Assembly: GCA_956465555.1 (NCBI GenBank)
Contig: OY101118.1
Location: 620,001 to 684,000 of the forward strand
Reading direction: 5' to 3'
Origin: Nitzschia sp. pyKryTriq1
Taxonomy: Eukaryota > Bacillariophyta > Bacillariophyceae > Bacillariales > Bacillariaceae
Length of the DNA: 64,000 nucleotides
Positions 9,646 to 18,785 of the stretch are shown here, piece after piece (position 1 is the first letter of the stretch; each line of letters opens with the position of its first letter). Under the pieces are notes generated by a model that was given only the letters and a program-made list of their open reading frames with translations, did not search any database and had not been told where the DNA came from. The position numbers were made by a program, and so were the translations under genes.

Positions 9646-10815
9646 ATGACCACCATGACGATGACGACCGAGATGCACGATATCTCTGATGAGAAGAAGG
9701 TGTGCGACTTCGAAGACGATAAGGTTGCCGAGGCCGAGTGGTTGGCGTCGGAAGCTCTTCGTCTTGCGGAAGAATCTAAACGAGCCGCTGAGAGACTCGA
9801 AGAGATTCGGGCCACTATTCGATACCTGACGGGCGACAAGCCCAAGACAGTCGAAAAACCTAAGCCTGAAGCTCTCAAGACACACATTGCTCCAGAAGAA
9901 GAGCCTGAAACAGAGGCTGCTTCTCCAACCTCTGTAGTCAGTCCCACCGCGGCTCTCTCGCCTGTGTCCATCTTGAAAACAGCGGCTTCCAAGTCCGGAC
10001 CAAAGGAACTAAGATTCACTGAAGACACCAAACAGCTCCTGGAGGCTGCTTCTAAGGAAGAAGTTGAGGCTGCTATTAAAGCTGTTGAAGACAACATAAT
10101 CGTCAGGCTGTACGACGCTGTTGGAATCGACAAACTTTGTGGTCTGGATTTCGATGACCATGCGGCCCTCAAACCAAATGCTAGGGAGGCTATGTCGAAG
10201 ATGGCACAGGACGTTGGTATTTTTGCATCATTATCAGAAGAATCAGTGACATCGGTTACATTGCCTGATGTACGACCGGAAGAAATCAGCGCTGTTAAGC
10301 GTCAAATTCTTGCCCGCAAGCTGGGACTGGCAACGACCGATCCTTTCACGGCAGATTCTTTGAAACCATCGTCCGATCCCTTCGAAGCAGAGTCTTTGAA
10401 CGTGGCTGATAGCGCCGATGCTATTGAGGAAGCGACGGACAAGCCCAGATCTAACTCCCCGGAGCTAGCCGTCAAGCCAGTGGTGGCATTGAAAGAAGAG
10501 GCCCCTGTTGCCAAGACAGAGGCACCAGTGGCTACAGTTGAGGCTGCCAAGACAGAGGCGCCCGTTGCGACTGAGGAGATTGTAGCTGAGCAGCCAAAGG
10601 AGCTCAGTATTCAGACATCAGGATCGGCACTGTCACAAACTGGTATGACCTCCATCAAGCAACAGATTTTGTTGCGGCAAAAAATTCATCCTCTCCTAGA
10701 AAAGAATGACCCGTTTGGTGGAGAACATGATGATATGGACTTCATGGGCTGTGGCAAGAATACTGTGGATGAGGACCACACTGTATCGTCTCCATTTTGC
10801 GGAATGGGTCTCTAA
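9646..10815 (+). CDS. Hypothetical acidic protein, 389 aa
   Basis: No family recognised. The frame opens at 9559 with TTG; the first real ATG is 9646 (gcaATGACC). The N-terminal ~70 residues after the start are Ala/Glu/Arg-rich and look like an amphipathic coiled coil (AEWLASEALRLAEESKRAAE). Later come Pro/Glu/Ala-rich segments with a repeated KTEAPVAT-type motif (about residues 305-330). Two near-matching blocks, VRPEEISAVKRQILARK and GMTSIKQQILLRQK, each followed by an (N/T)DPF box, look like a degenerate internal repeat. The protein ends with GCGKNTVDEDHTVSSPFCGMGL. It appears soluble. Confidence 0.7.
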   Translation: MTTMTMTTEMHDISDEKKVCDFEDDKVAEAEWLASEALRLAEESKRAAERLEEIRATIRYLTGDKPKTVEKPKPEALKTHIAPEEEPETEAASPTSVVSPTAALSPVSILKTAASKSGPKELRFTEDTKQLLEAASKEEVEAAIKAVEDNIIVRLYDAVGIDKLCGLDFDDHAALKPNAREAMSKMAQDVGIFASLSEESVTSVTLPDVRPEEISAVKRQILARKLGLATTDPFTADSLKPSSDPFEAESLNVADSADAIEEATDKPRSNSPELAVKPVVALKEEAPVAKTEAPVATVEAAKTEAPVATEEIVAEQPKELSIQTSGSALSQTGMTSIKQQILLRQKIHPLLEKNDPFGGEHDDMDFMGCGKNTVDEDHTVSSPFCGMGL

Positions 10816-11167
10816 AGCAAACTCACTCTAACACAACACGATCGTTCATTCTTTGTAAACAGAGCCAGGAGGCATTTGTGCCCGGTTCTAGTAGATGGGG
10901 ACCTATGGCTCTACTAGAAACTGTAAAAACTAATGATTTTGAATTAGTTATAATGTAAACTTGCAAGAATGATAAAAAAAATTCGACGCCAACAGGAGTG
11001 GACAGAGTAGACTAGAGCGTCATGCGGTTTATCGAAATTGATTATTAATTGGCAACCGGTACCGTGAACTTACAGTGTTCGTTCTACTCCAACTGCGAAG
11101 AGACTCATGGAAATACGCTGGGAGTGCTACCTGTACAATTAGTACTGTAGTATGCTACTGTATTCCT
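10816..11167. other. Convergent 3' intergenic region
   Basis: Space between two converging genes. AT-rich; no gene or repeat is supported. Confidence 0.5.
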
Positions 11168-12553
11168 TTACGCTAAATGTCTTGTACAATACGTAGAGTC
11201 TCTGCATGTGAGACAAGGGCCTTCCGAATGCTGAACTTGAATAGTTGCATGGCTGATACCAAAGACTAGGCATTGGTCGCGGATTTTGCGCAGAGCATCT
11301 GGATCTGTGGACTGGCAGTGAACACTCAGGGTCGGCTGCCCATGACTAATCGACCAAATATGCAAATCATGGACGTCTTTGACATTGGGAATTTGGCTGA
11401 TTCCCGCGTGCACTTTACGCCAGGAAATACTGGGGGGAGTTTCCTCCAACAGCACGGATATGGAACTTCGAAGAACGCCCAAGGTCGAATACAAGACCAA
11501 CACTGCAAACAATAAAGTCAAGATGGGATCAATAACATGCCAGTCGGGCCGTACCCAAATCACAACACCTGCAATAAGGACGGCCACACTTTGTGCCAAG
11601 TCTGCCATAACATGCAAGTAGGCTGCATGCAAATTGACGTTGCGTTTCTCTGCGGCACTAGGCCCTGGCACTTCACTGGAATGCAACTCGCAATGACCAT
11701 GATGGCTGCTGGAAGCAGCAGCAGCAGCAGCAGTATTGCTGCCATGATCATGGTCATGAAAATGCCCATCGTCGTGGTTGTTAGTCGCGGCAGTAGCGGG
11801 ATGATCGTGGTGGGAATGCGCATGTCCCTCTTCGTCGTCGCATCCAACCCCGTTGCCATGGTGGTGATCATGAGCATGATCCCCGTGGTTACTACTTTCA
11901 TTTTGATAGGAGGGTAGCATTTCGTATCCACTGCTGTCTTTCTTCTGGAAGACAGAAGAAGAAGACCCGTGATGCCCGTGCCCATGACTGTGATCATGTC
12001 CTTCGTGGTGGTCTCCGTGATCATGACTGTGCGCCCCTGGCATATGTACATGATCTTCCCCGAGCACAATTGCCAAGGCAACATTCACCAAAACACCAAT
12101 CGACGCGATTCCGCTCATGATTTTCCCCTGCACCAGTTCTTCGGGTGGATCCATCAATCGATGAACAGCTTCGTAACCCAATCCAATACTGACAAACGCC
12201 AACGACACCATACTAAACAGTGCTGCTAGCGATTCCGTTCGTTTCAATCCAAAGGTATGCTGCCGTGTGGCGGGCATACTGGCGAGGTAACTAGCCGCGA
12301 TGGCAACGCCAAAAGACGCCAGATCAGCAAACAAGTGGGCAGCATCACTCAAAATCGCCAACGAGTGCGCCATCAAACCGCCCACTACTTCCACAACAAT
12401 AAAGCACGTGCACAAAAAGCAAGCCTGATACAACCGTCTCAAGACATCCTTGCGGCGGATGGAATCCTCCGTCTCAGCCATCTCTTCGGCGCCGTGGTCG
12501 CTTTCGTGATCATGATCAGAACAGTGATCGTGATGTCCGTGGTCGTGGGCCAT
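11168..12553 (-). CDS. Cation diffusion facilitator zinc transporter (ZnT-like)
   Basis: 461 aa; H+/Zn2+ antiporter of the CDF family, moving zinc out of the cytosol into a compartment or out of the cell. The cytosolic N-terminus is His/Asp-rich (HDHGHHDH). The transport-site signature HxxxD is present twice: in TM2 (AHLFADLASFG) and TM5 (YLHVMADLAQSV). Six membrane helices are visible, with a very long His-rich loop of about 130 residues between TM4 and TM5 containing repeated HDHGDHH/HSHGHGHH groups. The C-terminal cytoplasmic ferredoxin-like domain (VHDLHIWSISHGQPTLSVH) is complete. ATG at 12553 is chosen; the frame extends slightly upstream only from TTG. The loop is longer than in typical animal ZnT2-type members and suggests strong zinc sensing or buffering. 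Target membrane cannot be told from sequence. Confidence 0.95.
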   Translation of the reverse strand: MAHDHGHHDHCSDHDHESDHGAEEMAETEDSIRRKDVLRRLYQACFLCTCFIVVEVVGGLMAHSLAILSDAAHLFADLASFGVAIAASYLASMPATRQHTFGLKRTESLAALFSMVSLAFVSIGLGYEAVHRLMDPPEELVQGKIMSGIASIGVLVNVALAIVLGEDHVHMPGAHSHDHGDHHEGHDHSHGHGHHGSSSSVFQKKDSSGYEMLPSYQNESSNHGDHAHDHHHGNGVGCDDEEGHAHSHHDHPATAATNNHDDGHFHDHDHGSNTAAAAAASSSHHGHCELHSSEVPGPSAAEKRNVNLHAAYLHVMADLAQSVAVLIAGVVIWVRPDWHVIDPILTLLFAVLVLYSTLGVLRSSISVLLEETPPSISWRKVHAGISQIPNVKDVHDLHIWSISHGQPTLSVHCQSTDPDALRKIRDQCLVFGISHATIQVQHSEGPCLTCRDSTYCTRHLA

Positions 12554-13065
12554 GGTGAGGGATGATGAAAGCAACAAGTAGTTGCAAAAGGAAAATATTG
12601 TTATCCAACATGCTCACGGCTCACGGGTCACGACCTTTAGCGGGGTTTGGCCGGGGTAGAAACACAAACTGATGGACGCGGGCGGGACGCCGCGGGCAAG
12701 AAATAATAATGACATAATTTCCAACGTGAAGCGATTGGTCGATACCGGTACAGTACAGTACCGGTACGAGTACAGACAGGACCGGTACGTACTGTACTTA
12801 TGCGTAGTCGGTGGGGGAGCAAAAAACGGTGGGTTGTGCGTCACGTTGTGATGATTCTTAACCAGTCCTACGTAATTTACTACTGAGAAGTCCGTCCGTA
12901 CATCCTTAGTCCGTACAGCATACCGGTAATGCAGATCGCACCGGTAGGGGGTAGTTATTATGCGCATAATTGACAAAGGACGGGCTCGCGAGGCGCCAAA
13001 AAAAATTAAGATCCAACAGCACCAGCTGGTCACTCTCTACTGTAACGGCATTATTAAGCTACATT

Positions 13066-13086
13066 TCGTCTCGAGACTCGAGACGA
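13066..13086. repeat. Perfect palindrome TCGTCTCGAG-A-CTCGAGACGA
   Basis: Ten-base arms around a single A, about 195 bp upstream of the bestrophin start codon. The symmetry fits a dimeric regulator site or a cruciform; function unknown. Confidence 0.8.
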
Positions 13087-13179
13087 CAGGTGCACAAAGG
13101 CAAAACTCACTTGAAGAAGGAAGCAAGGTTTTAGACTCATGGTGCTAGAGAATATCATCTGTGAGAGCTTGAAAGACTG

Positions 13180-13252
13180 ATTCATTCATTCATTCATTCA
13201 TTCGTTCGTTCGTTCTTTCGTTCGTTCGTTCGTTCGTTCGTTCGTTCGTTCA
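13180..13252. repeat. (ATTC)n-(GTTC)n tetranucleotide microsatellite
   Basis: About five ATTC units run into about a dozen TTCG/GTTC units with one CTTT interruption, ending ~30 bp before the bestrophin ATG, so it lies in the 5' UTR or core promoter. Confidence 0.9.
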
Positions 13253-13279
13253 TCGTTTCCGGGTAGTAGCCACAAAGCA

Positions 13280-14864
13280 ATGGTGATGTCGGAGGGAGAA
13301 AAGGCTGCCGTCGCCACTCCGCATGACGGCGCTTCCAATACGAAAGAAAAGGTTGCTGAAAGCATGGGCTCTGGGAATAAAAGTGACGGAGGTGGTGGTG
13401 AAGCTACTACCAAAGAGGTCAGCCAGATGAATGCGCCGTCGATGACGAGTGAAGATGGTAACTTGTGGGACGAAGAATTGGAGGTTCGAAAAGAAGTTGC
13501 CAACAGTCCTGTCAGTGGAAATTTCTTGGGAGCCTTTTTTGTCAATACCTATGCCGCCATGTATATATTGGTGGTATACTTGATTAGTTTGGAGTCACTA
13601 CTATCGATTGCCTTGAGTGTGGGTATGACTGTCTGTAAGTTTAAGATGAAGACGACTGAAGAATGAAACGCGACGTGGGTCCATGCAAGAACAAACTAAT
13701 CCACTCAATGAAACAATGCCACCGTTTTCTTTTGCACGATAAATTATCATGATATTCAAAAACGAAGATACGTACCATCGGACTGTAAGTGGCGAAAAAA
13801 TGGGATGATAACGACCGAGATTTCACGTGAACTCACTCGACAAAATGTTTCGTCTACGCGTCTCTCTGGTCTTGGATCTACAGCAAGACAACGCAAACTA
13901 TGATGGATCCATCATGGATTGGGTGCTATTGTCGTTTGCAGTTATTACTCCCATGTCAGCATCAATCGGTTTTGCCTTTAATCGAAGAGATCAGTCACTT
14001 CAACATTTAGCAGTCGTCAAGACCACCCTTTGGAATATATATTCGTCACACGCCTGCTGGGACTGGTCCAAGGCAGGAAAACCAGATTCAGGACGCGCGG
14101 GATGTGATATTGATTGGTTGGAACATGGCGATAACGTTTTGACGGCTATTATGTTATTGTGTCAAGATTTGGCGAGAATGCTGACATTGCCCAACGGTAG
14201 TCGGGCGAGGCATCGAGTCACATCCATCGGTGAAACGGAAGCAAAGAAAATCATGGACGTTCGTCTTAAGCTACACCGAAGCATATATCGGCGCGTGAAT
14301 GTCTTGACAAGTTTGTGTGAAGAATTCAAACGACAAGGATTACCCCCTAACGAAGCAACAAGAGTTCGTCAATGGGAACGGTTCGTCACGGAACGGATAG
14401 GTACGTATAAGTGTGGATCTTTGAAAATATCTTGTGTGACGCCTTTTTGCTAACCAAGCATGAAAGAGCAACTGGAAATGATCAAAAAGTATCGGACTCC
14501 ACAGGCCCTGAGAAGTTTCGCCCGCCTTTTTAGTTTCTTGTTGCCCCCCTTTTATGCTCCGTATTATGGTCAAATGGCTACGGATTTGAATTCATTGGGC
14601 GTCGGGATTGCTTTCTCCATCTTGACATGCATTGCTTTGACTTCCTTGTTTGAAAGTATCAGTCAAATGGAAGATCCATTTGTCGGGCTCTACGTTTTGG
14701 ACGGGATTCATGTGCGCAAAGAGCTCGGGGAACACCTCCGGGCAGAACTGATGGAGTGCCGAAAATATCACTTCCCCAATGCACCTCCGTTTGATTTTCA
14801 TGGCGAATCCATCAAGGGGCCAGAGGCACACAAATATCGTCTATTTCAGGCCGCTGAGACTTGA
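13280..14864 (+). CDS. Bestrophin-like anion channel (three exons)
   Basis: Best model joins 13280-13634, 13888-14400 and 14467-14864, giving 421 aa. Donors are GTAAGT (13635) and GTACGT (14401); acceptors CAAG (ends 13887) and GAAAG (ends 14466). Phases close exactly, removing in-frame stops. A disordered N-terminus (about 75 residues) precedes a first hydrophobic segment (AMYILVVYLISLESLLSI). The bestrophin/UPF0187 core follows, with VITPMSASIGFAFNRRDQSL, a segment like those of stramenopile bestrophins, and TPQALRSFARLF...LLPPFYAPYYG. The last membrane region (GVGIAFSILTCIALTSLFES) is followed by the family motif EDPFVG. Known members conduct Cl-/HCO3-; in diatoms some are proposed to feed bicarbonate to the thylakoid, which cannot be decided here. 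The second ATG at 13286 is an alternative start. Confidence 0.82.
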
Positions 14865-15323
14865 GACGACGACGCAGCAGCAGTTTGGAAGATATTTACT
14901 GATCGATTGTCGGTTTCGAAAGTTCCACTTCGAGTGGACTTCGCATGGCTGTTTCACTGTCCCTTGACTTGGGCTTCTCGTGATAGATTCAACGACTGAA
15001 GCTTGCCTTCAGTATGATCGATACAATCAAGTGTTAATGAGAACTTTCGATGACATGTCGTTGTATTGTAATGATGCGATGCGAACTGTGTGTGCATTTT
15101 TGGGAAAGGAGCGATAAAGGGCGTCAAAAATCTTCGAATTTCGATTTTAGTCGTGAATCGTCAAATACGACTCAGACGAGCACACCAAATCTGACAGAAA
15201 ATCTCATTTTCAAACATTTCCACCAAAATTTGGGCTCATAATTTCTAAAACACAACAATCGACAACACTACTTCTCAAACATCTGCCTCAAACCAACACA
15301 ACTCAACATCTAAGACAATCACC
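14865..15323. other. Spacer and 5' flank of HSP20 copy 1
   Basis: No gene. From about 15130 onward it is part of the left arm of the large inverted repeat and is shared with the promoter of the second HSP20 gene. Confidence 0.6.
15131..15323 (+). promoter_or_regulatory. Conserved HSP20 promoter block
   Basis: Shared in opposite orientation with the second copy. It begins with ATCTTCGAATTTCGATTTTA, a cluster of TTC/GAA trimers reminiscent of, but not spaced like, a perfect heat-shock element (nTTCnnGAAn). A second TTC-rich stretch lies at 15200-15230. Assignment as heat-shock control is inference from the gene product and trimers. Confidence 0.3.
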
Positions 15324-15815
15324 ATGGCCCTCAACCGATTCAATCCCTTTGCTTTCCCTTCGGCGCTCGATGAATTCTTCGAACCGCCCACCACCTTCTT
15401 TCCACGCGATCTGACCACCTTTGGACCCCGTACTACCACCACTCGCGACAGCCAGCAATCATTCTGGCGTCATCCTGGCTACGAAGTCCACGAGGACGAC
15501 AAGCACTACATGGTCTCTGTTGATGTTCCTGGTGTCCGCCCGGAGGACATGAAGATCGAAGTGGTGGACGACACCCTTCATGTGAGCGGAGGTCGTAAGA
15601 TCAAGCGCGGAGGCACTGAATCTGAAAGCAAGTTTGACTACCGTTTGTCGATGGGAGATGTGGACTTGGGGAAGATCACCGCCAATCTCGACAACGGTGT
15701 CTTGCAATTGACAGCACCCAAGAAGGAGCCCGAGAAGCCGCAAGCTCGCACCATCCAGATTACCAGTGGTCCTTCCCCGATGAAATTGGAGGACGAGAAG
15801 AAGGAGGACAAATAG
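15324..15815 (+). CDS. HSP20: Small heat-shock protein HSP20, copy 1
   Basis: 163 aa, ATP-independent holdase chaperone of the alpha-crystallin family, expected cytosolic. The N-terminal arm is Phe/Pro-rich (NRFNPFAFPS). The alpha-crystallin domain spans about residues 50-145 and includes YMVSVDVPGVRPEDMKIEV, the HVSGGRK strand, the FDYRLSMGD segment and GVLQLTAPKKE, the conserved (G)VLxLxxPK motif. A short charged tail follows (EDEKKEDK). The start ATG (caccATGGCC) is the first in frame. It differs from the inverted copy at 21954-22445 by about three residues (Ala/Val, Arg/His, Gly/Asp). No signal or transit peptide is visible. Confidence 0.96.
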   Translation: MALNRFNPFAFPSALDEFFEPPTTFFPRDLTTFGPRTTTTRDSQQSFWRHPGYEVHEDDKHYMVSVDVPGVRPEDMKIEVVDDTLHVSGGRKIKRGGTESESKFDYRLSMGDVDLGKITANLDNGVLQLTAPKKEPEKPQARTIQITSGPSPMKLEDEKKEDK

Positions 15816-17037
15816 TAGACAAGAAGGGTGCAGTACTGGAAGGCGACGTGACCGCGATCCGATCATCATCGATCTATCAAGAAGTGATGCGAAAGGATAT
15901 GATAATTCGCCATGCATGCCCACGTCCACGTTGTCCAATAGCTCTCGGCAGCAATACCCGTGCATTCATAAATTAGAGAAATAGATAGATCGTTTGACTT
16001 TGTTTGCGTTGCTAGTAAGTAGTCTACCAAAGTCTCGTAATGGCGTCTCTACTGATGATCCCGGCTGACGGGTGAACAGAGTCCATTGAGTCAATCATTG
16101 GACTGTCTACGTCTACAACTATCGTTCCGGCGTGAGCGAGACCACTCGCCTCACGACTGTCAAGGTAATTGTTAATTTAGACAGTGCACTTTTACGCTGC
16201 TTTAGCTTAGTAGTAGTAGTAGTAGTAGTAGTACTAGGAAGGATTCCAAAAATGAGAAGACAGTCGTAGGAATGCTACAATGTCGCATCTTCACGACGAG
16301 TTCTCTTTGTTCTCCTTGACCCTTTGTTTCGGCAGCAGCAGCTGCTGCTGCAGTCTCGGCGGTAGAGTAAGAATGTGCCAGTAGCTTGAAACATTTCCGC
16401 AAGCTTACTTATCTATGATCTACGTTCATAGACTTGTAACAAAGAATAAATCACTATATACTAACAGTAGAGCTTTAGAAGGTCTACTTGTAGCTCTCTA
16501 CGAGTATTCGAGGACAGATATTCTTTGTTGATCGAACGACGTCGTCGAGATGCTTTTGTCTCGTTTGGCCCATCTGATTGGTCGACCTCGACATACTTTT
16601 AACTCGGCTTCCAACAATCATACAGTATTGTTTTATTTCCATTAAACTCCACCGCTAACCGCTACCGGTATGGTTCGTAAGCTTGACAGACCCAAAACAA
16701 TAGGCAGAGGATCGCCGTATGTACCGGTACCTGTAGTCTCTCTCTATCTACTAGTAGTATATCGTAAAGCAGTATTAGTAGTAGAGGGTAGTTACCTGGT
16801 GGTACTATTTATGTGTACCAGTACGTAGACCTACAAGCAGAGGGGGCTTTCTCATAAGATTACTATTTATGTTTACGTACAAGCAGAGGGGTATTCTCAT
16901 GCACTCAACACGCATTCTTGGTTGCTTGTTACAAAGAGGACTTTCACAGGATGAGATAGAGAAGGGTGCACAAGCTAAAAGTTCCAGCTGCCTTTTTTAG
17001 GTGAGAGTATGATCTCTCTCGATACAATATATTTGAT
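15816..17037. other. Intergenic region downstream of HSP20 copy 1
   Basis: The first ~220 bp belong to the inverted-repeat arm. Beyond it are a (TAG)n/(GTA)n microsatellite (16207-16234), a CAG/CTG self-complementary run (about 16332-16352), a copy of ATCGTAAAGCAG (about 16760), and an imperfect ~50-bp direct repeat beginning ACTATTTATG (near 16805 and 16862). No gene is supported. Confidence 0.55.
16207..16234. repeat. (TAG)n trinucleotide microsatellite
   Basis: About nine uninterrupted TAG units. Confidence 0.9.
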
Positions 17038-17895
17038 TTAGTACCCAACAGCGCCCAAGACAGCTGAAAAGGTGGTCGAATTAACAGAGTCAGCAATCCA
17101 TCCGAGCCACTTTTTCCATTCCTTGTCATCAGAACTGCACTCATAGAGGGCCTCAGCAAAGATCGTAGCTTTGCTGAGGGAATTTGGTCCCGTCTGTGGT
17201 TCGAGGTATTTCATTGCGGTCATCACCCATTCCTCAAAGCCGTCAGATTTGATTGCTAGGGGTAGAATCTCGGTCATCATCGTAGCCTTCTGGTTCGCAA
17301 TTTTTGCGACGTTCGGTTGCAAAATTTGTTCCTCTAACAATAGATGAGGATTGTTTTGATCAACGAATTCATCAAAGACGAACTTAATCAATGGGATGCA
17401 TTCATCTTCGCACAGCGTCACGGCACACTCAAACATCTTCTCAACCTTGATAACTTCAACATGATCAGCCAGACTCTGGTTGGTAATCACCGTTTGGTTT
17501 ACCTCATCAATAACTTTGAACAATCCCTTCGGTGTTATATTGTTGTTGTACCCTTCCTCCATGAACAGATGGATGGCCAGAAAATCAGCCAATTCTTCCC
17601 ATAACGACTCAGCTGCACAGTAGTCAGTCTTGTTGAGATAGTAGGAGATCTCATCTTGCATTGACCGGATGACATCATGAGCGTACCTCATGAGAGAGAA
17701 AATGCTAGGCGTGATTTGTACGCCATTTAGGGGTTCACCCTTTGGCACCTTGTTGTTGTTGTTCGGAACTTTCTTCCGACCACCTGAACAGCCGCATCCG
17801 CCTTTCTTACCACCTGGACTTGCGAGATATTCAGGAAGAATGGAACAGAAAAGAAGGAAACTGAAAATGGGTTGAGCGACGCTGAAGAACTTCAT
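17038..17895 (-). CDS. Secreted hemerythrin-like (HHE) protein, tentative
   Basis: 285 aa from the ATG at 17895, which places a clear signal peptide first (MKFFSVAQPIFSFLLFCSIL). The frame runs further upstream but through GTAC-rich intergenic DNA. After the signal comes a basic Gly/Cys-rich stretch (GGCGCSGGRKK) and an Asn run. The rest is all-helical and carries histidine patterns like those of the hemerythrin HHE fold: HDVIR, HLFMEEG, DHVEVIK and NPHLLLEEQILQP. Hemerythrin-like domains bind a di-iron or other metal centre through such His/Glu residues; the match is by eye and weak in places. Several N-glycosylation sequons (NKT, NQT, NQS, NST) support a secretory route. If the fold is right it would be an extracellular or lumenal metal-binding protein. 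Confidence 0.6.
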   Translation of the reverse strand: MKFFSVAQPIFSFLLFCSILPEYLASPGGKKGGCGCSGGRKKVPNNNNKVPKGEPLNGVQITPSIFSLMRYAHDVIRSMQDEISYYLNKTDYCAAESLWEELADFLAIHLFMEEGYNNNITPKGLFKVIDEVNQTVITNQSLADHVEVIKVEKMFECAVTLCEDECIPLIKFVFDEFVDQNNPHLLLEEQILQPNVAKIANQKATMMTEILPLAIKSDGFEEWVMTAMKYLEPQTGPNSLSKATIFAEALYECSSDDKEWKKWLGWIADSVNSTTFSAVLGAVGY

Positions 17896-18785
17896 TGTTC
17901 CAGGTGTGGATTGTAGTTGGTGGTTGCCGGTCTTTTTTGGAGGAGTGAACGATGCTGGCTCTGAGCCGAATTTATGATGATTGATTTCTTGAAAGGGGTA
18001 AAGGGTAAAGAAAAACAAAGTCAGTAGTTGCCATTTTTGGTGATTGCGTCGAAGGTCTAAGTACCTGTACCGGTACCAGTACAGTACTTGTACTTCCGAG
18101 GAGTCGTTTCGCACGACAGATGACTCGAATTGTGACCAGGGTTCGCAAGGGCTTGGGCTTACTATGTCGATCCCCGCCTAACAACTGTACTTGTAGGGCC
18201 TACTGTACTTGTATGGTGGTCCAGTATGGTACTATCAATTGTTCCGGAAAAAGAAAGGCCGAAAAAGAAGGACCCGGGCACCAGTACACTACTATTTCGA
18301 CGAGTATCGTTTTTGATGGTTTGTTTACGATTATTTATGGCAACAAATTTCACGAATATTCGTGGCATTGATGAAGAAAGTGGACACGAACAGAACATCA
18401 TGATGTCAACCAATCCGAAGGGCTTCGTCGACCTTCTGCTACTCCGAATGGCATATTTAAACAGTCCATTGATAAAGTTCGTCGACCTTCCATTACTCCG
18501 AATAGCATATGTATTCAATCAGTCGACCTTCTGCCACTCAGAAGGGCATATATAAACAGTCAATTAAAAGGTTCGTCGACCTTCTGCTACTCCGAATGGC
18601 ATATTTAAACAGTCAATTGATAAAGTTCGTCGACCTTCTGCTACTCAAAAGGGCATATACAAACAGTCAATTTAAAAAGTTCGTCGACCTTCCATTACAT
18701 ACTCCGAATAGCATATATATTCAATCAATATGATTTTCGTCGACCTTCCGGGGGGACCTTCGGGATTTCTCTAAAAATGGCGAGC
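17896..18785. other. 5' flank of hemerythrin-like gene and repeat-rich spacer
   Basis: Holds a GTAC tract (18060-18096) close to the gene and a tandem-repeat array (18421-18755). An open frame through the array exists only because the repeat length is near a multiple of three. Confidence 0.6.
18421..18755. repeat. 54-57 bp tandem repeat array, about 6.5 units
   Basis: Units begin TTCGTCGACCTTC and continue with a variable CTGCTACTCCGAATGGCATAT/CCATTACTCCGAATAGCATAT core, then an AACAGTCAATTGATAAAG-like tail. Starts are near 18422, 18479, 18522, 18573, 18627, 18681 and 18738. Two sub-types (LLLLRMAY-type and PLLRIAY-type when translated) alternate, suggesting a higher-order repeat. It directly abuts the retroelement remnant at 18786. 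Confidence 0.85.

Larger units (their letters stand above)
12554..13279. other. Divergent promoter region with GTAC tract, palindrome and tetranucleotide repeat
   Basis: Between the divergent zinc-transporter and bestrophin genes. It contains a GTAC/CCGGTA tract (12741-12800), a 21-bp perfect palindrome (13066-13086) and an (ATTC/GTTC)n microsatellite (about 13180-13250). Confidence 0.6.
15130..16037 (+). repeat. Left arm of large HSP20 inverted repeat
   Basis: About 0.9 kb containing the HSP20 promoter, coding region and 3' flank. It matches the reverse complement of about 21738-22632. The coding part and 3' flank are nearly identical; the 5' flank shows scattered substitutions and small indels. 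Confidence 0.9.

Noticed and set aside
15131-15160. Classical heat-shock element at the HSP20 promoter
   Set aside because: The TTC/GAA trimers are present, but their spacing does not match nTTCnnGAAn; kept only as a weak regulatory feature.
15459-15965. 168-aa open frame antisense to HSP20 copy 1 (and 166 aa at 21810-22310)
   Set aside because: It is the reverse-strand shadow of a codon-biased gene; both copies show it only because the gene itself is duplicated, and there is no independent start context or domain.
18226-18733. Repeat-containing open frames (FVDLLLLRMAY-type units)
   Set aside because: The frame stays open only because of a near-3n repeat length; no stable start and no homology.
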